From: Celeribacter sp. PS-C1
Lineage (GTDB): Bacteria > Pseudomonadota > Alphaproteobacteria > Rhodobacterales > Rhodobacteraceae
DNA length: 64,000 nucleotides
Assembly: GCF_019429625.1 (NCBI RefSeq)
Contig: NZ_JAHXRW010000003.1
Coordinates: forward strand, 1 to 64,000
Direction: 5' to 3'
Position numbers and translations under genes: made by a program. Positions 49,325 through 58,296 of the stretch are shown here, in pieces. Below the pieces are notes generated by a model that made no database searches, was not told the origin of the DNA, and was given only the letters and a program-made list of their open reading frames with translations. Position 1 is the first letter of the stretch, and each line of letters opens with the position of its first letter.

Positions 49325-51154
49325 ATGGCACGCGCACCCGTTTTACAGCTCTCCGACATTTCCCTCACCTTTGGGGGCGATCCCGTATTTGATGGTCTGA
49401 ACCTCGTGGTCCAAGAGGGCGACCGCGTCGCTCTTGTCGGCCGCAATGGCTCCGGAAAATCCACGCTGATGAAGGTCATGGCCGGTCTCGTCGAGGCCGA
49501 CCGGGGCGCTCGCGTGTTGGGGCCGGGGATCACGGTCGGCTATATGGAGCAGGACCCGGATCTGTCGGGCTTTGCGACCTTGGGCGAGTTTGCCGCCTCC
49601 GCGCTGGACCCGTCGGAATCCTATAAGGTCGATATGGTCGCCGAGGGGCTTAAATTTAACCCCGAAACACCGATCGAGACCGCTTCGGGCGGCGAGCGGC
49701 GCCGGGCGGCTTTGGCGAAACTTCTGGCCGAGGGGCCGGGGTTGATGCTTTTGGACGAGCCGACCAACCACTTGGACATCGAGGCCATCGCCTGGCTCGA
49801 AGAAGAGCTGCGCACGACGAAAACCGCCTATGTGCTGATCTCCCACGACCGGGCGTTCCTCAATCACCTTACCCGCGCGACGCTTTGGATCGACCGCGGG
49901 CAGGTGCGGCGTCAGGAGGAAGGATTCGAAGCCTTCGAGACCTGGCGTGACAAGGTCTGGGAAGACGAGGACATGCAGCGCCACAAGTTGGATCGCAAGA
50001 TCAAGGCCGAGGCGCGGTGGGCGGTCGAGGGCATCTCTGCCCGGCGCAAACGCAATCAGGGACGGGTGCGCGCGCTTCAGGACCTGCGCGCCGAACGTGC
50101 AGGCCAAATCCGGCGGCAGGGCACGGCGGCGATGGAGTTGGAAGTCGCCGAGAAATCCGGCAAGCGCGTGGTCGAGGCCGAACACATTTCGAAGAGGTTC
50201 GAGGACAAGATCATCGTCCGTGATCTCTCGATCAAAGTGGCGCGCGGCGACCGGATCGCTTTTGTCGGCCCGAACGGGGCGGGCAAGACCACGCTTTTGA
50301 AAATGCTCACCGGCGAGATGGAGCCCGACAGCGGCACCGTCAAACTGGGCACTAAGCTGGAAATGGCGGTCTTCGATCAGACCCGCTCGAATCTGCGCGA
50401 TGACCTGACGCTTTGGGAGGCGATGACCTCTGACAAGGACATGCGGGTCTCCGGAAAAGCCGATCAAGTCATGGTGCGCGGCACGCCGAAACATGTGGTC
50501 GGCTATCTCAAGGAATTTCTCTTCACCGATGCGCAGGCCCGCGCGCCCGTGGCGTCCCTGTCGGGCGGTGAAAAGGCGCGGCTGTTGCTGGCGAAGATCA
50601 TGGCGAAACCGTCGAATCTTTTGGTGCTCGACGAACCGACCAACGATCTCGACATCGAGACCTTGGACCTTTTGCAGGAATTGCTGACGGATTTCGAAGG
50701 CACCGTGCTTTTGGTCTCTCACGACCGTGATTTCATCGACCGTGTGGCGACACAAACGGTGGCGATGGAAGGCGATGGCGAGGCGGTCGTCTATGCGGGC
50801 GGCTGGTCGGATTACAGGGCGCAGCGCGGCGAGAAACCTGCCGTATCGGCTGCGAAAACAGCCCCGAAACCGGTCGAGAAAGCGGCGGCACCTGCGGCAC
50901 CTCAGGCCAAGCCTGCGGCGAAATCCAAGCTGTCTTTTACGGAAAAGCACCGCCTTGAAGCGTTGCCTGCAGAGATGGAGCGGCTGGAGGCGGAGATCGC
51001 CAAATTGGGCGAGCTTTTGTCCGATCCGGAGCTGTTCACCCGCGAGCCTGTGAAGTTCCAAAAGGCCACGGATATGTTGACAGAACGTCAGTCTGCACTT
51101 GAGGCCGCAGAAGAAGAATGGCTTACGCTCGAAGAGAAAAATTCCGACGCGTGA
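49325..51154 (+). CDS. ABC-F family ATPase (Uup-like)
   Basis: The 609-residue protein has two ABC domains and no membrane segments, as in the ABC-F translation factors. The first has GRNGSGKST, ASGGERRRAALAKLL and LLLDEPTNHLDIEAI; the second has GPNGAGKTT, LSGGEKARLLLAKIM and LVLDEPTNDLDIET. A charged inter-domain linker and a C-terminal coiled coil (after an Ala/Pro/Lys-rich spacer) point to the Uup subgroup, which acts on ribosomes or branched DNA. The ATG at 49325 gives the usual start. A composite terminator follows. Confidence 0.9.
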   Translation: MARAPVLQLSDISLTFGGDPVFDGLNLVVQEGDRVALVGRNGSGKSTLMKVMAGLVEADRGARVLGPGITVGYMEQDPDLSGFATLGEFAASALDPSESYKVDMVAEGLKFNPETPIETASGGERRRAALAKLLAEGPGLMLLDEPTNHLDIEAIAWLEEELRTTKTAYVLISHDRAFLNHLTRATLWIDRGQVRRQEEGFEAFETWRDKVWEDEDMQRHKLDRKIKAEARWAVEGISARRKRNQGRVRALQDLRAERAGQIRRQGTAAMELEVAEKSGKRVVEAEHISKRFEDKIIVRDLSIKVARGDRIAFVGPNGAGKTTLLKMLTGEMEPDSGTVKLGTKLEMAVFDQTRSNLRDDLTLWEAMTSDKDMRVSGKADQVMVRGTPKHVVGYLKEFLFTDAQARAPVASLSGGEKARLLLAKIMAKPSNLLVLDEPTNDLDIETLDLLQELLTDFEGTVLLVSHDRDFIDRVATQTVAMEGDGEAVVYAGGWSDYRAQRGEKPAVSAAKTAPKPVEKAAAPAAPQAKPAAKSKLSFTEKHRLEALPAEMERLEAEIAKLGELLSDPELFTREPVKFQKATDMLTERQSALEAAEEEWLTLEEKNSDA

Positions 51155-51187
51155 GCCGATAGATCTTTTTGGAATAAGCTGCTTTTT

Positions 51188-51220
51188 GCCGGTTTGCCCA
51201 TGGCAATAAGCGGCATTTTT
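51188..51220 (+). terminator. Terminator of the ABC-F gene
   Basis: A composite stem is formed by GCCG (51188-51191) with CGGC (51211-51214) and by TTGCC (51194-51198) with GGCAA (51202-51206). TTTTT follows at 51216. Confidence 0.6.
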
Positions 51221-51359
51221 CCGATTATTGGTACCTCACGGTTTCCTCACGCTGGCGTGACCGCAGCCCCTCTGTTTTCTCGGAACAACTTCGCTATTTC
51301 TTCGGTTGAGATGCTGATCAAGGCATCACCTCACGAACGAGGCAGAAAAGGAGAAAAAC

Positions 51360-51953
51360 ATGAAACGTATCGCAACCCCCGTCCTGGTCCTGAGCGCCAT
51401 GGCCCTCACCGCACCGGCTTTCGCGGGCGGCTATTCCGAGCCGGTCATCGAACAGCCGACCATCGCTCCCGCACCCGTCATGCCGGTGTCCGGCTCCGAT
51501 TGGACCGGTGGGTACGCCGGTGCTACGCTTGGCTACGGCTGGGGCGATGACGCGCTTGATGACGCGGATGACATGACCTACGGCGTCTTCGGCGGCTACA
51601 ACTACGACTTCGGTCAGTTCGTGCTCGGCGGTGAATTGGAATATCTCGGTTCCGAGATTGAAAACGACACCGCGAACCTCGATGACATGACCCGCCTGAA
51701 ACTGCGCGCCGGTTACGACGCCGGTCCGGCCCTGATCTACGGTGTGGTCGGTGCGGCCTATGCCAATGCTGACATTGCGGGGTCTTCCTACAGCGACACG
51801 GGCTACACCTACGGTGTCGGTGTGGACTATGCTGTGACCGATAGCATCAACGTCGGCGCCGAGGTGCTGCAGAACGAATTCGACGAATTCGACAACAGCG
51901 GCACGGACCTCTCGGCCACAACTGTGGGTGCCCGCGTGTCCTTCAAATTCTGA
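51360..51953 (+). CDS. Outer-membrane beta-barrel protein (Omp25/OmpA-like porin family)
   Basis: The 197-residue protein has a signal peptide (MKRIATPVLVLSAMALTAPAFA). The mature part is an eight-stranded barrel (WTGGYAGATLGYGWG, YGVFGGYNYDFGQFVLGGELEYLG, GARVSFKF at the end). The terminal aromatic F fits a Bam substrate. An early region of Pro and Val (EQPTIAPAPVMPVSG) precedes the barrel. It is a likely abundant surface protein with its own terminator. Confidence 0.87.
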   Translation: MKRIATPVLVLSAMALTAPAFAGGYSEPVIEQPTIAPAPVMPVSGSDWTGGYAGATLGYGWGDDALDDADDMTYGVFGGYNYDFGQFVLGGELEYLGSEIENDTANLDDMTRLKLRAGYDAGPALIYGVVGAAYANADIAGSSYSDTGYTYGVGVDYAVTDSINVGAEVLQNEFDEFDNSGTDLSATTVGARVSFKF

Positions 51954-52015
51954 TCTAGCTTAATTTGAGCTTGCAGAGTTCAGGCGGTTCGTTCCCCCCA
52001 CATTAGAACCGCCAC

Positions 52016-52046
52016 GGCCCCTCGCAGAAATGCGGGGGGCTTTTTT
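52016..52046 (+). terminator. Terminator of the outer-membrane barrel gene
   Basis: A 9-bp GC stem including one T-G pair closes on a GAAA tetraloop (52027-52030) and is followed by TTTTTT (52041-52046). Confidence 0.85.
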
Positions 52047-52123
52047 GTTTCGTGGGTTCGGGATGTCATTGCCAAGCGGGATGCGATGGCTACACTGGCG
52101 CGCAACTGACAAAGGGTATCACC

Positions 52124-53089
52124 ATGGCGCTGGAAGACGCAAAAACTCAGATCGATCTGGCCTTTACCGGCAACGGGCGGGGCCTCGCCTTTGAGAACGC
52201 CTTTGGCGGGGCGCTCTCGGCCTTTCGCCGTCGCTATACAAAGGATCTAAGCGGCGTCGATCTGGCGATCACCGGCGTGCCGTTTGACCAAGCTGTGACC
52301 AATCGCCCCGGCACCCGTCTTGGACCGCGCGCCATTCGTGAAGCGTCCGCTTTGCAGGCGTTTGATGCGCCGTATGGCTGGGGCTATGTGCCGTTTGATG
52401 AGTTCAATGTGGTGGATTACGGCGATCTCGCCTTTGACTATGCCATGGTTTCCGAATTTCCCGATCGGCTCACCGATCACATCCGCACAATTCTGGCCGC
52501 TGGCGCCGGAAGCCTCGTGATGGGTGGCGATCACTATATCAGCTACCCGATCCTGAAAGCGCATGCGGAGAAATTCGGGCCCCTGAGCCTTATTCATTTC
52601 GACGCGCATTCCGACACTTGGCAAGACGACGATCTGACCCGGATCGACCACGGCACCATGTTTTACAAGGCGGTGAAAACCGGCCTAATCGATCCGAAAG
52701 CCTCGGTCCAGATCGGCATTCGCACCGACAATCCGGACACGATGGGCGTCAACATCATTGATGCGCGCACCGTGCATGAACGGGGTGCTGCTTGGGTGGC
52801 CTCTGAGGTGAAAAAGATCGTGGGCGAGCGCAACTGCTATCTGACCTTCGACATCGACTGTCTCGACCCGGCCTTCGCCCCAGGCACTGGCACGCCGGTC
52901 TGGGGCGGGCTGGCCTCTTGGCAGGCTGCGGCGATCTTGCGCGATCTGGCGGGGGTGAACCTCACCGGCGGTGATATCGTCGAGGTTTCTCCGCCCTATG
53001 ACACCACCGGGGCCACGGCCATCGCAGGTGCGCATGTGCTGATGGAGATCATCAGCCTCTATGGTTGGACACGCCGGAAAGACGTATGA
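52124..53089 (+). CDS. speB: Agmatinase (ureohydrolase family)
   Basis: The 321-residue manganese enzyme splits agmatine to putrescine and urea, or a related guanidino compound. The metal-binding motifs are GGDHYISYP, FDAHSDT, and TFDIDCLDPAFAPGTGTPVWGG, with SPPYDTTGATAIAG near the end. The length and the GTGTP motif fit SpeB, but guanidinobutyrase or guanidinopropionase activity is possible. The ATG at 52124 has AAAGGG upstream; a start at 52052 would overlap the terminator. It overlaps the next gene by 4 nt. Confidence 0.87.
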   Translation: MALEDAKTQIDLAFTGNGRGLAFENAFGGALSAFRRRYTKDLSGVDLAITGVPFDQAVTNRPGTRLGPRAIREASALQAFDAPYGWGYVPFDEFNVVDYGDLAFDYAMVSEFPDRLTDHIRTILAAGAGSLVMGGDHYISYPILKAHAEKFGPLSLIHFDAHSDTWQDDDLTRIDHGTMFYKAVKTGLIDPKASVQIGIRTDNPDTMGVNIIDARTVHERGAAWVASEVKKIVGERNCYLTFDIDCLDPAFAPGTGTPVWGGLASWQAAAILRDLAGVNLTGGDIVEVSPPYDTTGATAIAGAHVLMEIISLYGWTRRKDV

Positions 53090-53508
53090 GAATGGTATTC
53101 TGGGGGATCATCATCGCATTTGTTGCGTTGCAGGCGCTGATCCGGCTTTTGCCGACCGATCCTGCACGCTGGCATGTCGATCCCTTCGCCGCCGCCGATC
53201 CTGCGCCGGGCGGCGTCAAACGTGTGCTCACCGTGCCGATGGAGCCGGACGAGGCGCTCACCCGTTTGGCCGCGATTGCCGAAACCGAACCGCGCACGCG
53301 TCATGTTGCCGGATCGGTCGAAGAGGGGCGTCTGACCTATCGCACCCGCACCGCCTTTTGGGGCTTTCCTGATTTCACCACCATCGCCGCACACCCGCAT
53401 GACAGCGGCGCCGAGGTGGTGATCCTCGCCCGACTGCGCTTTGGCACATCCGATATGGGCGTCAACGGACGGCGTGCGGAGGCGTGGATCGAGGCCGCAG
53501 GGTTTTAG
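53086..53508 (+). CDS. DUF1499-family protein
   Basis: This 140-residue protein has an N-terminal membrane helix (VFWGIIIAFVALQALIRLL) and a DUF1499-type domain (RLTYRTRTAFWGFPDFTTIAAHP, ILARLRFGTSDMGVNGRRAEAWI). Function is unknown. Its ATG overlaps the agmatinase stop (ATGA), so the two are translationally coupled. A link to polyamine metabolism is only suggested by that coupling. Confidence 0.8.
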   Translation: MRMVFWGIIIAFVALQALIRLLPTDPARWHVDPFAAADPAPGGVKRVLTVPMEPDEALTRLAAIAETEPRTRHVAGSVEEGRLTYRTRTAFWGFPDFTTIAAHPHDSGAEVVILARLRFGTSDMGVNGRRAEAWIEAAGF

Positions 53509-53554
53509 CGATGTCTCTTGACGCTGACACAGATCGCGGGCAACAGATCACGCC

Positions 53555-54604
53555 ATGATACCAGAAGATCGCCTATACCAAATCCTCCAGCGTTTTGAAT
53601 TCCTTGAGGCCTCCATGTCTCAGGGCTCCGGCGATATTGTCGCCTTGGGCCGTGAATATGCCGAGTTGCGCCCCGTGGTAGATCAAATTCGCGGCTACCA
53701 GAGCCTGCGTGCCCAGATTTCTGAGGCCGAGGAGATGCTTGCGGACCCTGAGATGAAGGCCTTGGCCGAAGAGGAACTGCCCGGTCTCAAAACTGCGCTG
53801 CCAGAAGCCGAAGAGGCGCTTCAGATTGCGCTTTTGCCGAAAGATGCCGCCGACACCGGCTCCGCCATCATCGAGATTCGCCCCGGCACGGGCGGCGACG
53901 AGGCGGGTTTGTTCGCGGGTGATCTTTTGCGCATGTATCAACGCTATAGTGAGGCTAAGGGCTGGCAATTCGAGATCATCGAACTGTCCGAGGGCGAGTT
54001 GGGCGGTGTCAAAGAGGTCGTTGCCAATATCAAGGGCGAGGGCGTCTTTGCCCGGATGAAGTTTGAGTCCGGCGTGCACCGGGTGCAGCGTGTGCCGGAG
54101 ACGGAAAGCGGCGGACGCATTCACACCTCTGCCGCCACCGTTGCCGTGCTGCCCGAGGCGCAGGACGTGGACATAGAGATCAACGCCAACGACATCCGCA
54201 TCGACACGATGCGCAGCTCTGGCGCGGGCGGCCAGCACGTCAACACCACGGATTCGGCGGTGCGGATCACCCACATCCCGACGGGAATCGTTGTGACCTC
54301 GTCGGAGAAGTCCCAGCACCGCAACCGCGAGATTGCGATGAATGTGCTCAAAGCCCGGCTTTACGACGCGGAACGGCAAAAATTGCATGACGCGCGTTCG
54401 GCGGACCGCAAATCGCAGGTCGGATCGGGTGATCGCTCGGAACGCATTCGCACCTATAATTTCCCGCAAGGCCGCATGACAGATCACCGCATCAACCTGA
54501 CGCTCTACAAGCTCGATCAGGTGATGCAGGGCGATCTCGATGAGGTGATCGACGCTCTGATTTCCGACCATCAATCGGCGCTTTTGGCGGAGATGGAAGG
54601 GTGA
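53555..54604 (+). CDS. prfA: Peptide chain release factor 1
   Basis: The 349-residue factor reads UAA and UAG. It carries the stop-codon-recognition PxT motif ([21 protein letters not shown]) and the peptidyl-hydrolysis GGQ loop ([17 protein letters not shown]). The gene is immediately followed by prmC, which methylates the Gln of that GGQ. Its stop overlaps the prmC start (GTGA). Confidence 0.95.
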   Translation: MIPEDRLYQILQRFEFLEASMSQGSGDIVALGREYAELRPVVDQIRGYQSLRAQISEAEEMLADPEMKALAEEELPGLKTALPEAEEALQIALLPKDAADTGSAIIEIRPGTGGDEAGLFAGDLLRMYQRYSEAKGWQFEIIELSEGELGGVKEVVANIKGEGVFARMKFESGVHRVQRVPETESGGRIHTSAATVAVLPEAQDVDIEINANDIRIDTMRSSGAGGQHVNTTDSAVRITHIPTGIVVTSSEKSQHRNREIAMNVLKARLYDAERQKLHDARSADRKSQVGSGDRSERIRTYNFPQGRMTDHRINLTLYKLDQVMQGDLDEVIDALISDHQSALLAEMEG

Positions 54605-55455
54605 CGGTTCAAGCTACCTTGATTGCTGGCACCAAGCGCCTCACGGAGGCGGGGGTCGACGGCGCGCCCCGCGACGCGCGGCTGTTGATGGCACATGTGT
54701 TGGGCATGGAGCCGGGGCGGCTGACGCTCGTGATGCCGGATGAGATTTCAGTGGATCACAAAGTGGCGTTTGAAGCGGCGATTGAACGCCGTCTGACCCG
54801 TGAACCGGTCTCGCACATTTTGGGCTATCGCGACTTTTACGGGCGGCGGTTTCAGGTCTCTTCCGATGTGCTCGATCCGCGGCCCGAGACGGAAATCCTG
54901 ATCTCTGAAGCGCTCTCCAAACCCTTCACGTCAGTTCTCGATCTTGGCACAGGATCGGGCGCTATCCTTTTGACATTGCTGGCGGAACAGGTTTTGGCCA
55001 AGGGGCTTGCGACGGATCTCTCTGAGGCTGCTTTGACGGTGGCGCAGACCAATGCGGAGGCACTTGGCCTCGGCAAGCGCGCAAGGTTTCAACAGGCGGA
55101 TTGGTGGGCTGGCGTCGAAGGCCAGTTCGATTTGATCGTCTCCAATCCGCCCTATATCGCCGCCGACGAAATGGCGGGGCTGTCGCCTGAGTTGGCGCAT
55201 GAGCCACGCATGGCGCTGACCGATGAGGCGGATGGGCTCATGTGTTACCGTGAGATTGCCGCAGGTGTGCGGGCGCATCTGGCGCCGCGTGGGCGGATCA
55301 TGGTGGAGATCGGCCCGACACAGGGTGCGGCCGTATCCGATCTGTTTTTGGCTCAGGGCCTCAAGGCCGTGCGGGTTATCGCTGATCTCGATGGGCGCGA
55401 CCGTGTGGTCGTGGCACAGGCGCCGAACCCGCATCCGCGCAACGTGGGAAAATAA
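54601..55455 (+). CDS. prmC: Release factor glutamine methyltransferase
   Basis: The 284-residue enzyme methylates the GGQ glutamine of release factors with S-adenosylmethionine. The SAM motif is [13 protein letters not shown] and the substrate-binding motif is SNPPYIA (about 180-186). The GTG start at 54601 overlaps the prfA stop. A weak hairpin (ATAAG/CTTAT, 55475-55491) follows the gene. Confidence 0.93.
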   Translation: MTVQATLIAGTKRLTEAGVDGAPRDARLLMAHVLGMEPGRLTLVMPDEISVDHKVAFEAAIERRLTREPVSHILGYRDFYGRRFQVSSDVLDPRPETEILISEALSKPFTSVLDLGTGSGAILLTLLAEQVLAKGLATDLSEAALTVAQTNAEALGLGKRARFQQADWWAGVEGQFDLIVSNPPYIAADEMAGLSPELAHEPRMALTDEADGLMCYREIAAGVRAHLAPRGRIMVEIGPTQGAAVSDLFLAQGLKAVRVIADLDGRDRVVVAQAPNPHPRNVGK

Positions 55456-55828
55456 CGCATCCGGCTCAGCCGCAATAAGGGATTTGCTTATCCTTTTGTG
55501 CAAGACGTCCTGTTAGCGATACCCTTGATGATGCATCGCTGGGATCGGCAGAATTCCGGGAAAAACCGTTCAATTTGGCGCAAGCCATGTGCAAAAACCT
55601 CTTGTAATGCGCCGATGTACATGGTTACTGGGGACAGCGTATGGCGGAGGACACTCCCCAACGCGGTTACCCTGCACAGCTTTGACGTTGAGGGCTCTCA
55701 TTTCGGGGAGCGCCGTGCACAACAAGAGCATGGACACAAGAACAGAAAAGCCAGCTTTAGGACAAGCCGGTCCAAGAATCCGGCAACAGGCTCGACTTTA
55801 CCGAGATATAGGCTCGAAAGAACAACAT
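55456..55828. other. 373-bp leader region before the DUF4167 gene, no gene
   Basis: No frame here looks like a real protein. It probably holds the promoter and a long leader for the DUF4167 gene. Near its start lies a weak hairpin, ATAAG (55475-55479) with CTTAT (55487-55491), followed by CCTTTTG, that could end the prmC transcript. Nothing else stands out. Confidence 0.45.
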
Positions 55829-56437
55829 ATGAGATCTTCTAAAAACCGTTCGCGGTCCAAGAACAACCGCAACCGTTCCGTTGGCAATATCGTCAACCGT
55901 GTCTTCGACAGCTCCGGCCCCGAAGGCAAGGTGCGCGGTACGCCACAGCAGATCATCGAGAAATACAACCAGCTGGCCCGCGATGCGCAGCTTGGCAACG
56001 ACCGGGTGGCCGCTGAGAACTTCCAACAGCACGCGGAGCACTACCTTCGCCTTCTGGGTCAGGCCCAGAAAGAGCAGGAAGCGCAGCGCGAGCAGCAGGA
56101 GCGTGAACAAAACGAGCGTCGTGAACGCCAAGAGGCAGAACGTGCCGAGCGTCAGCGCAAACGTGAGGAACATCAGGCCGCTGGCGAAGGCGAGCAACCC
56201 GATCTGGTGTTCGTAGACAGCAAGCCGGACGATGGCGGCACGGGTCTGGTTGAGACACCGGAGGAAGCCCCGAAAGAGGCGGCTGAAGCACCGAAACCCA
56301 AGAAACCGCGTGCTCCGCGCAAACCGCGCAAGACCAAGGCCGAAAAGGATGCGGAAGCTGCAGCGAAGGCTGCGGAAGAGGCCTCCACCGAGGCGCCGCA
56401 ACCGGCCCCGGAGACCGCGCCGGACGCAGCCGAGTAA
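55829..56437 (+). CDS. DUF4167-domain protein, highly charged
   Basis: The 202-residue protein starts with a basic RS-rich stretch (SSKNRSRSKNNRNRSVGNIVNRVFDSSGPEGKVRG). The conserved helical DUF4167 domain follows (about 40-75, TPQQIIEKYNQLARDAQLGNDRVAAENFQQHAEHYLRLL). The rest is a long charged, low-complexity coil rich in Arg, Glu and Gln, then an Ala/Pro/Lys tail with KKPRAPRKPRKTKAEKD. Composition suggests nucleic-acid binding; function is unknown. The ribosome-binding site is weak. Confidence 0.8.
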   Translation: MRSSKNRSRSKNNRNRSVGNIVNRVFDSSGPEGKVRGTPQQIIEKYNQLARDAQLGNDRVAAENFQQHAEHYLRLLGQAQKEQEAQREQQEREQNERRERQEAERAERQRKREEHQAAGEGEQPDLVFVDSKPDDGGTGLVETPEEAPKEAAEAPKPKKPRAPRKPRKTKAEKDAEAAAKAAEEASTEAPQPAPETAPDAAE

Positions 56438-56459
56438 GGCACAGACCGAATTCCTGAAA

Positions 56460-56483
56460 CCCTCGCCGTCGGCGGGGGTTTTT
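56460..56483 (+). terminator. Terminator of the DUF4167 gene
   Basis: CCCTCGC (56460-56466) pairs with GCGGGGG (56472-56478), with one T-G pair, around the loop CGTCG. TTTTTC follows. It lies before the convergent luxR-type gene. Confidence 0.8.
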
Positions 56484-56499
56484 CTTTTGCGCAAGGGGC

Positions 56500-57006
56500 T
56501 TAGGTGTCGTTGTCTATATCCGCGTCGATCAATGTGTCGATGACGGCAGACATCAGTTCCGCGCGATTTTTGGTGCCGGATTTGCGGTAGATCGCGTTGA
56601 GATGCGCTTTGATTGTGCCTTCTTTATTGCCGCGCAGCTCGGCGATCTCGGTGATCGACAGGCCTTTGACGAGAAAACCCGCCACATCGCGTTCCGCAGG
56701 CGACAGCGCCCAGCTGTCGAAATGCGCCTCAATCACCTCGAACACGGCGCGGGAGGCTTCTTTGAGACTGACTTCGAGGCGGGCTTTGCGGGTGATGAGA
56801 TTGCGCAAAATCCGAATTTCGAGAAAGATCGCCCCCACCAAAGTGGCGGCGGCGATGGCTTCGATCGACAGGTGCAGGGGCGGTTTGCCGCCCACTTCCG
56901 TCAGATCAGTGATGACATCGCTGACGAAAAACAGCGCGCAAAAGGCTTGGGCTACGATCAGAATGAGCATCGCCGCGGGTGGCGTTTGTCGCGCGGGTGT
57001 GGCCAT
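56500..57006 (-). CDS. Membrane-anchored LuxR-type helix-turn-helix regulator
   Basis: The 168-residue protein has two predicted membrane helices (about 12-33, MLILIVAQAFCALFFVSDVI, and about 48-66, IEAIAAATLVGAIFLEIRI), a linker, and a C-terminal LuxR/GerE DNA-binding domain (about 100-160, LSPAERDVAGFLVKGLSITEIAELRGNKEGTIKAHLNAIYRKSGTKNRAEL). There is no response-regulator or autoinducer domain. It may sense membrane state or a partner protein. GGGGAAC precedes the ATG. Confidence 0.82.
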   Translation of the reverse strand: MATPARQTPPAAMLILIVAQAFCALFFVSDVITDLTEVGGKPPLHLSIEAIAAATLVGAIFLEIRILRNLITRKARLEVSLKEASRAVFEVIEAHFDSWALSPAERDVAGFLVKGLSITEIAELRGNKEGTIKAHLNAIYRKSGTKNRAELMSAVIDTLIDADIDNDT

Positions 57007-57015
57007 CTTGTTCCC

Positions 57016-57438
57016 CTAGGGCAGTATCCTGAAACTCTCGGTCAGCTCAGCGCGGTGCACGATATGGACCTTATTGCCCGAGGGATCGCGCAGATAGGCG
57101 CCGTAGTAATCCGGCGCATATTGCGGTCTGAGACCCGGCGCGCCCTCATCACGTCCGCCCTGCGCTAAACCTGCGGCATGGGCGGTGTCGACGGCGGCGC
57201 GGGTGGGGGCCACGAACGCTAGCATTGCGCCATTGCCGGCATGGGCTTTGGCTCCATCGAATGGGTTATAGACATAAAATCGCGGAAAGGGTGCTTCGGG
57301 CCTGACCCAGCACCGCGCCTCCGGACCACCATCGGGGTCCACCTCGCGCTGTTTCAGACCCAATGGGAGCAATACGGCGTCGTAAAAGGCGGCGGCAAGG
57401 TCGAGATCATCGGCGCCGACGGTGACATGGGAAAACAT
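57016..57438 (-). CDS. VOC (glyoxalase/bleomycin-resistance) family protein
   Basis: The 140-residue single-domain protein starts FSHVTVGADDLDLAAAFYDAVL and ends YAPDYYGAYLRDPSGNKVHIVHR, the paired beta-alpha-beta motifs of the vicinal-oxygen-chelate fold. The likely metal ligands are the His near residue 3 and a Glu/His near the end. The substrate is unknown. It lies 4 nt after rsmA on the same strand and is probably co-transcribed. Confidence 0.85.
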   Translation of the reverse strand: MFSHVTVGADDLDLAAAFYDAVLLPLGLKQREVDPDGGPEARCWVRPEAPFPRFYVYNPFDGAKAHAGNGAMLAFVAPTRAAVDTAHAAGLAQGGRDEGAPGLRPQYAPDYYGAYLRDPSGNKVHIVHRAELTESFRILP

Positions 57439-57441
57439 GGC

Positions 57442-58296
57442 TTATCCTTTCGCGACTTCGCGCGCCACTTCTCTGGCGAGCGCGCACCACCCTTCGATCG
57501 GCACCTGTTCCGCACGGTCCGTGGGTTTGATCCCTGCCGCGACCAGTCGATCTTCGATCTCTGGAGAGACGCCCTTGAGCGAGGCGCGGAGCATCTTGCG
57601 GCGTTGATTGAAACCGGCGGCGACGATGCGCTCCAGCACTTTGGGATCGGCCTCAAAGCGCGGCGCGGGCAGGGCCTCGAAATGCACCACTGCGGAGTGG
57701 ATTTTCGGCGGCGGGCTAAAAGCTTCGGGCGGCAGTTCCATGACAATCCGGGGCCGCGTGCGCCATTGGCTGAGGATTGCGAGACGGCCGTATTTTTTTG
57801 ACCCGGGCTCTGCGACGATGCGCTCGGCCACCTCTTTCTGGAACATCAGCGTCAGAGAAGCCCAATAGGGCGGCCACGTGGGCGGCGTGAGCCAGCGCAC
57901 CAAAAGCTCCGTGCCGACATTGTAGGGCAGGTTGGCGACCACGCGCACTGGGGGCGTCAGGCGCTCCAGCGGGTCGATTTCCAGCGCGTCGGCGTTGATC
58001 ACCTCAAGCCGTCCGGGATAGGCGGCGGAGATTTCCGACAATGGCCCCATCGCACGGCTGTCTTTTTCGACGGCCAGAACCTTGCGCGCGCCCTCGGCAA
58101 GAAGGCCACGGGTCAGGCCGCCGGGGCCGGGGCCAACCTCCAGGACGTCGGATTGGGTCAGGTCACCGGCCTGGCGGGCAATTTTCGACGTCAGGTTCAG
58201 GTCGAGAAGAAAATTCTGTCCGAGAGATTTCTTTGCGACGAGACCATGGGTTTCGATCACCTCTCTGAGCGGCGGAAGTCCGTCAACGGTGGCCAT
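57442..58296 (-). CDS. rsmA: 16S rRNA dimethyladenosine transferase RsmA (KsgA)
   Basis: The 284-residue enzyme dimethylates two adjacent adenines near the 3' end of 16S rRNA during 30S assembly. Motifs are [11 protein letters not shown] near the start, the SAM site [16 protein letters not shown], and the catalytic [11 protein letters not shown]. Its start overlaps the pdxA stop, as in many proteobacteria. Confidence 0.95.
   Translation of the reverse strand: MATVDGLPPLREVIETHGLVAKKSLGQNFLLDLNLTSKIARQAGDLTQSDVLEVGPGPGGLTRGLLAEGARKVLAVEKDSRAMGPLSEISAAYPGRLEVINADALEIDPLERLTPPVRVVANLPYNVGTELLVRWLTPPTWPPYWASLTLMFQKEVAERIVAEPGSKKYGRLAILSQWRTRPRIVMELPPEAFSPPPKIHSAVVHFEALPAPRFEADPKVLERIVAAGFNQRRKMLRASLKGVSPEIEDRLVAAGIKPTDRAEQVPIEGWCALAREVAREVAKG

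Noticed and set aside
49343-51061. 572-residue minus-strand frame opposite the ABC-F gene
   Set aside because: The plus strand encodes two complete ABC domains; the antisense product is low-complexity and has no ribosome-binding site of note.
53573-54574. 333-residue minus-strand frame opposite prfA
   Set aside because: Shadow of an unmistakable release-factor gene.
55498-55842. 114-residue frame in the leader of the DUF4167 gene
   Set aside because: Starts with GTG without a ribosome-binding site, has an odd composition, and overlaps the DUF4167 start.
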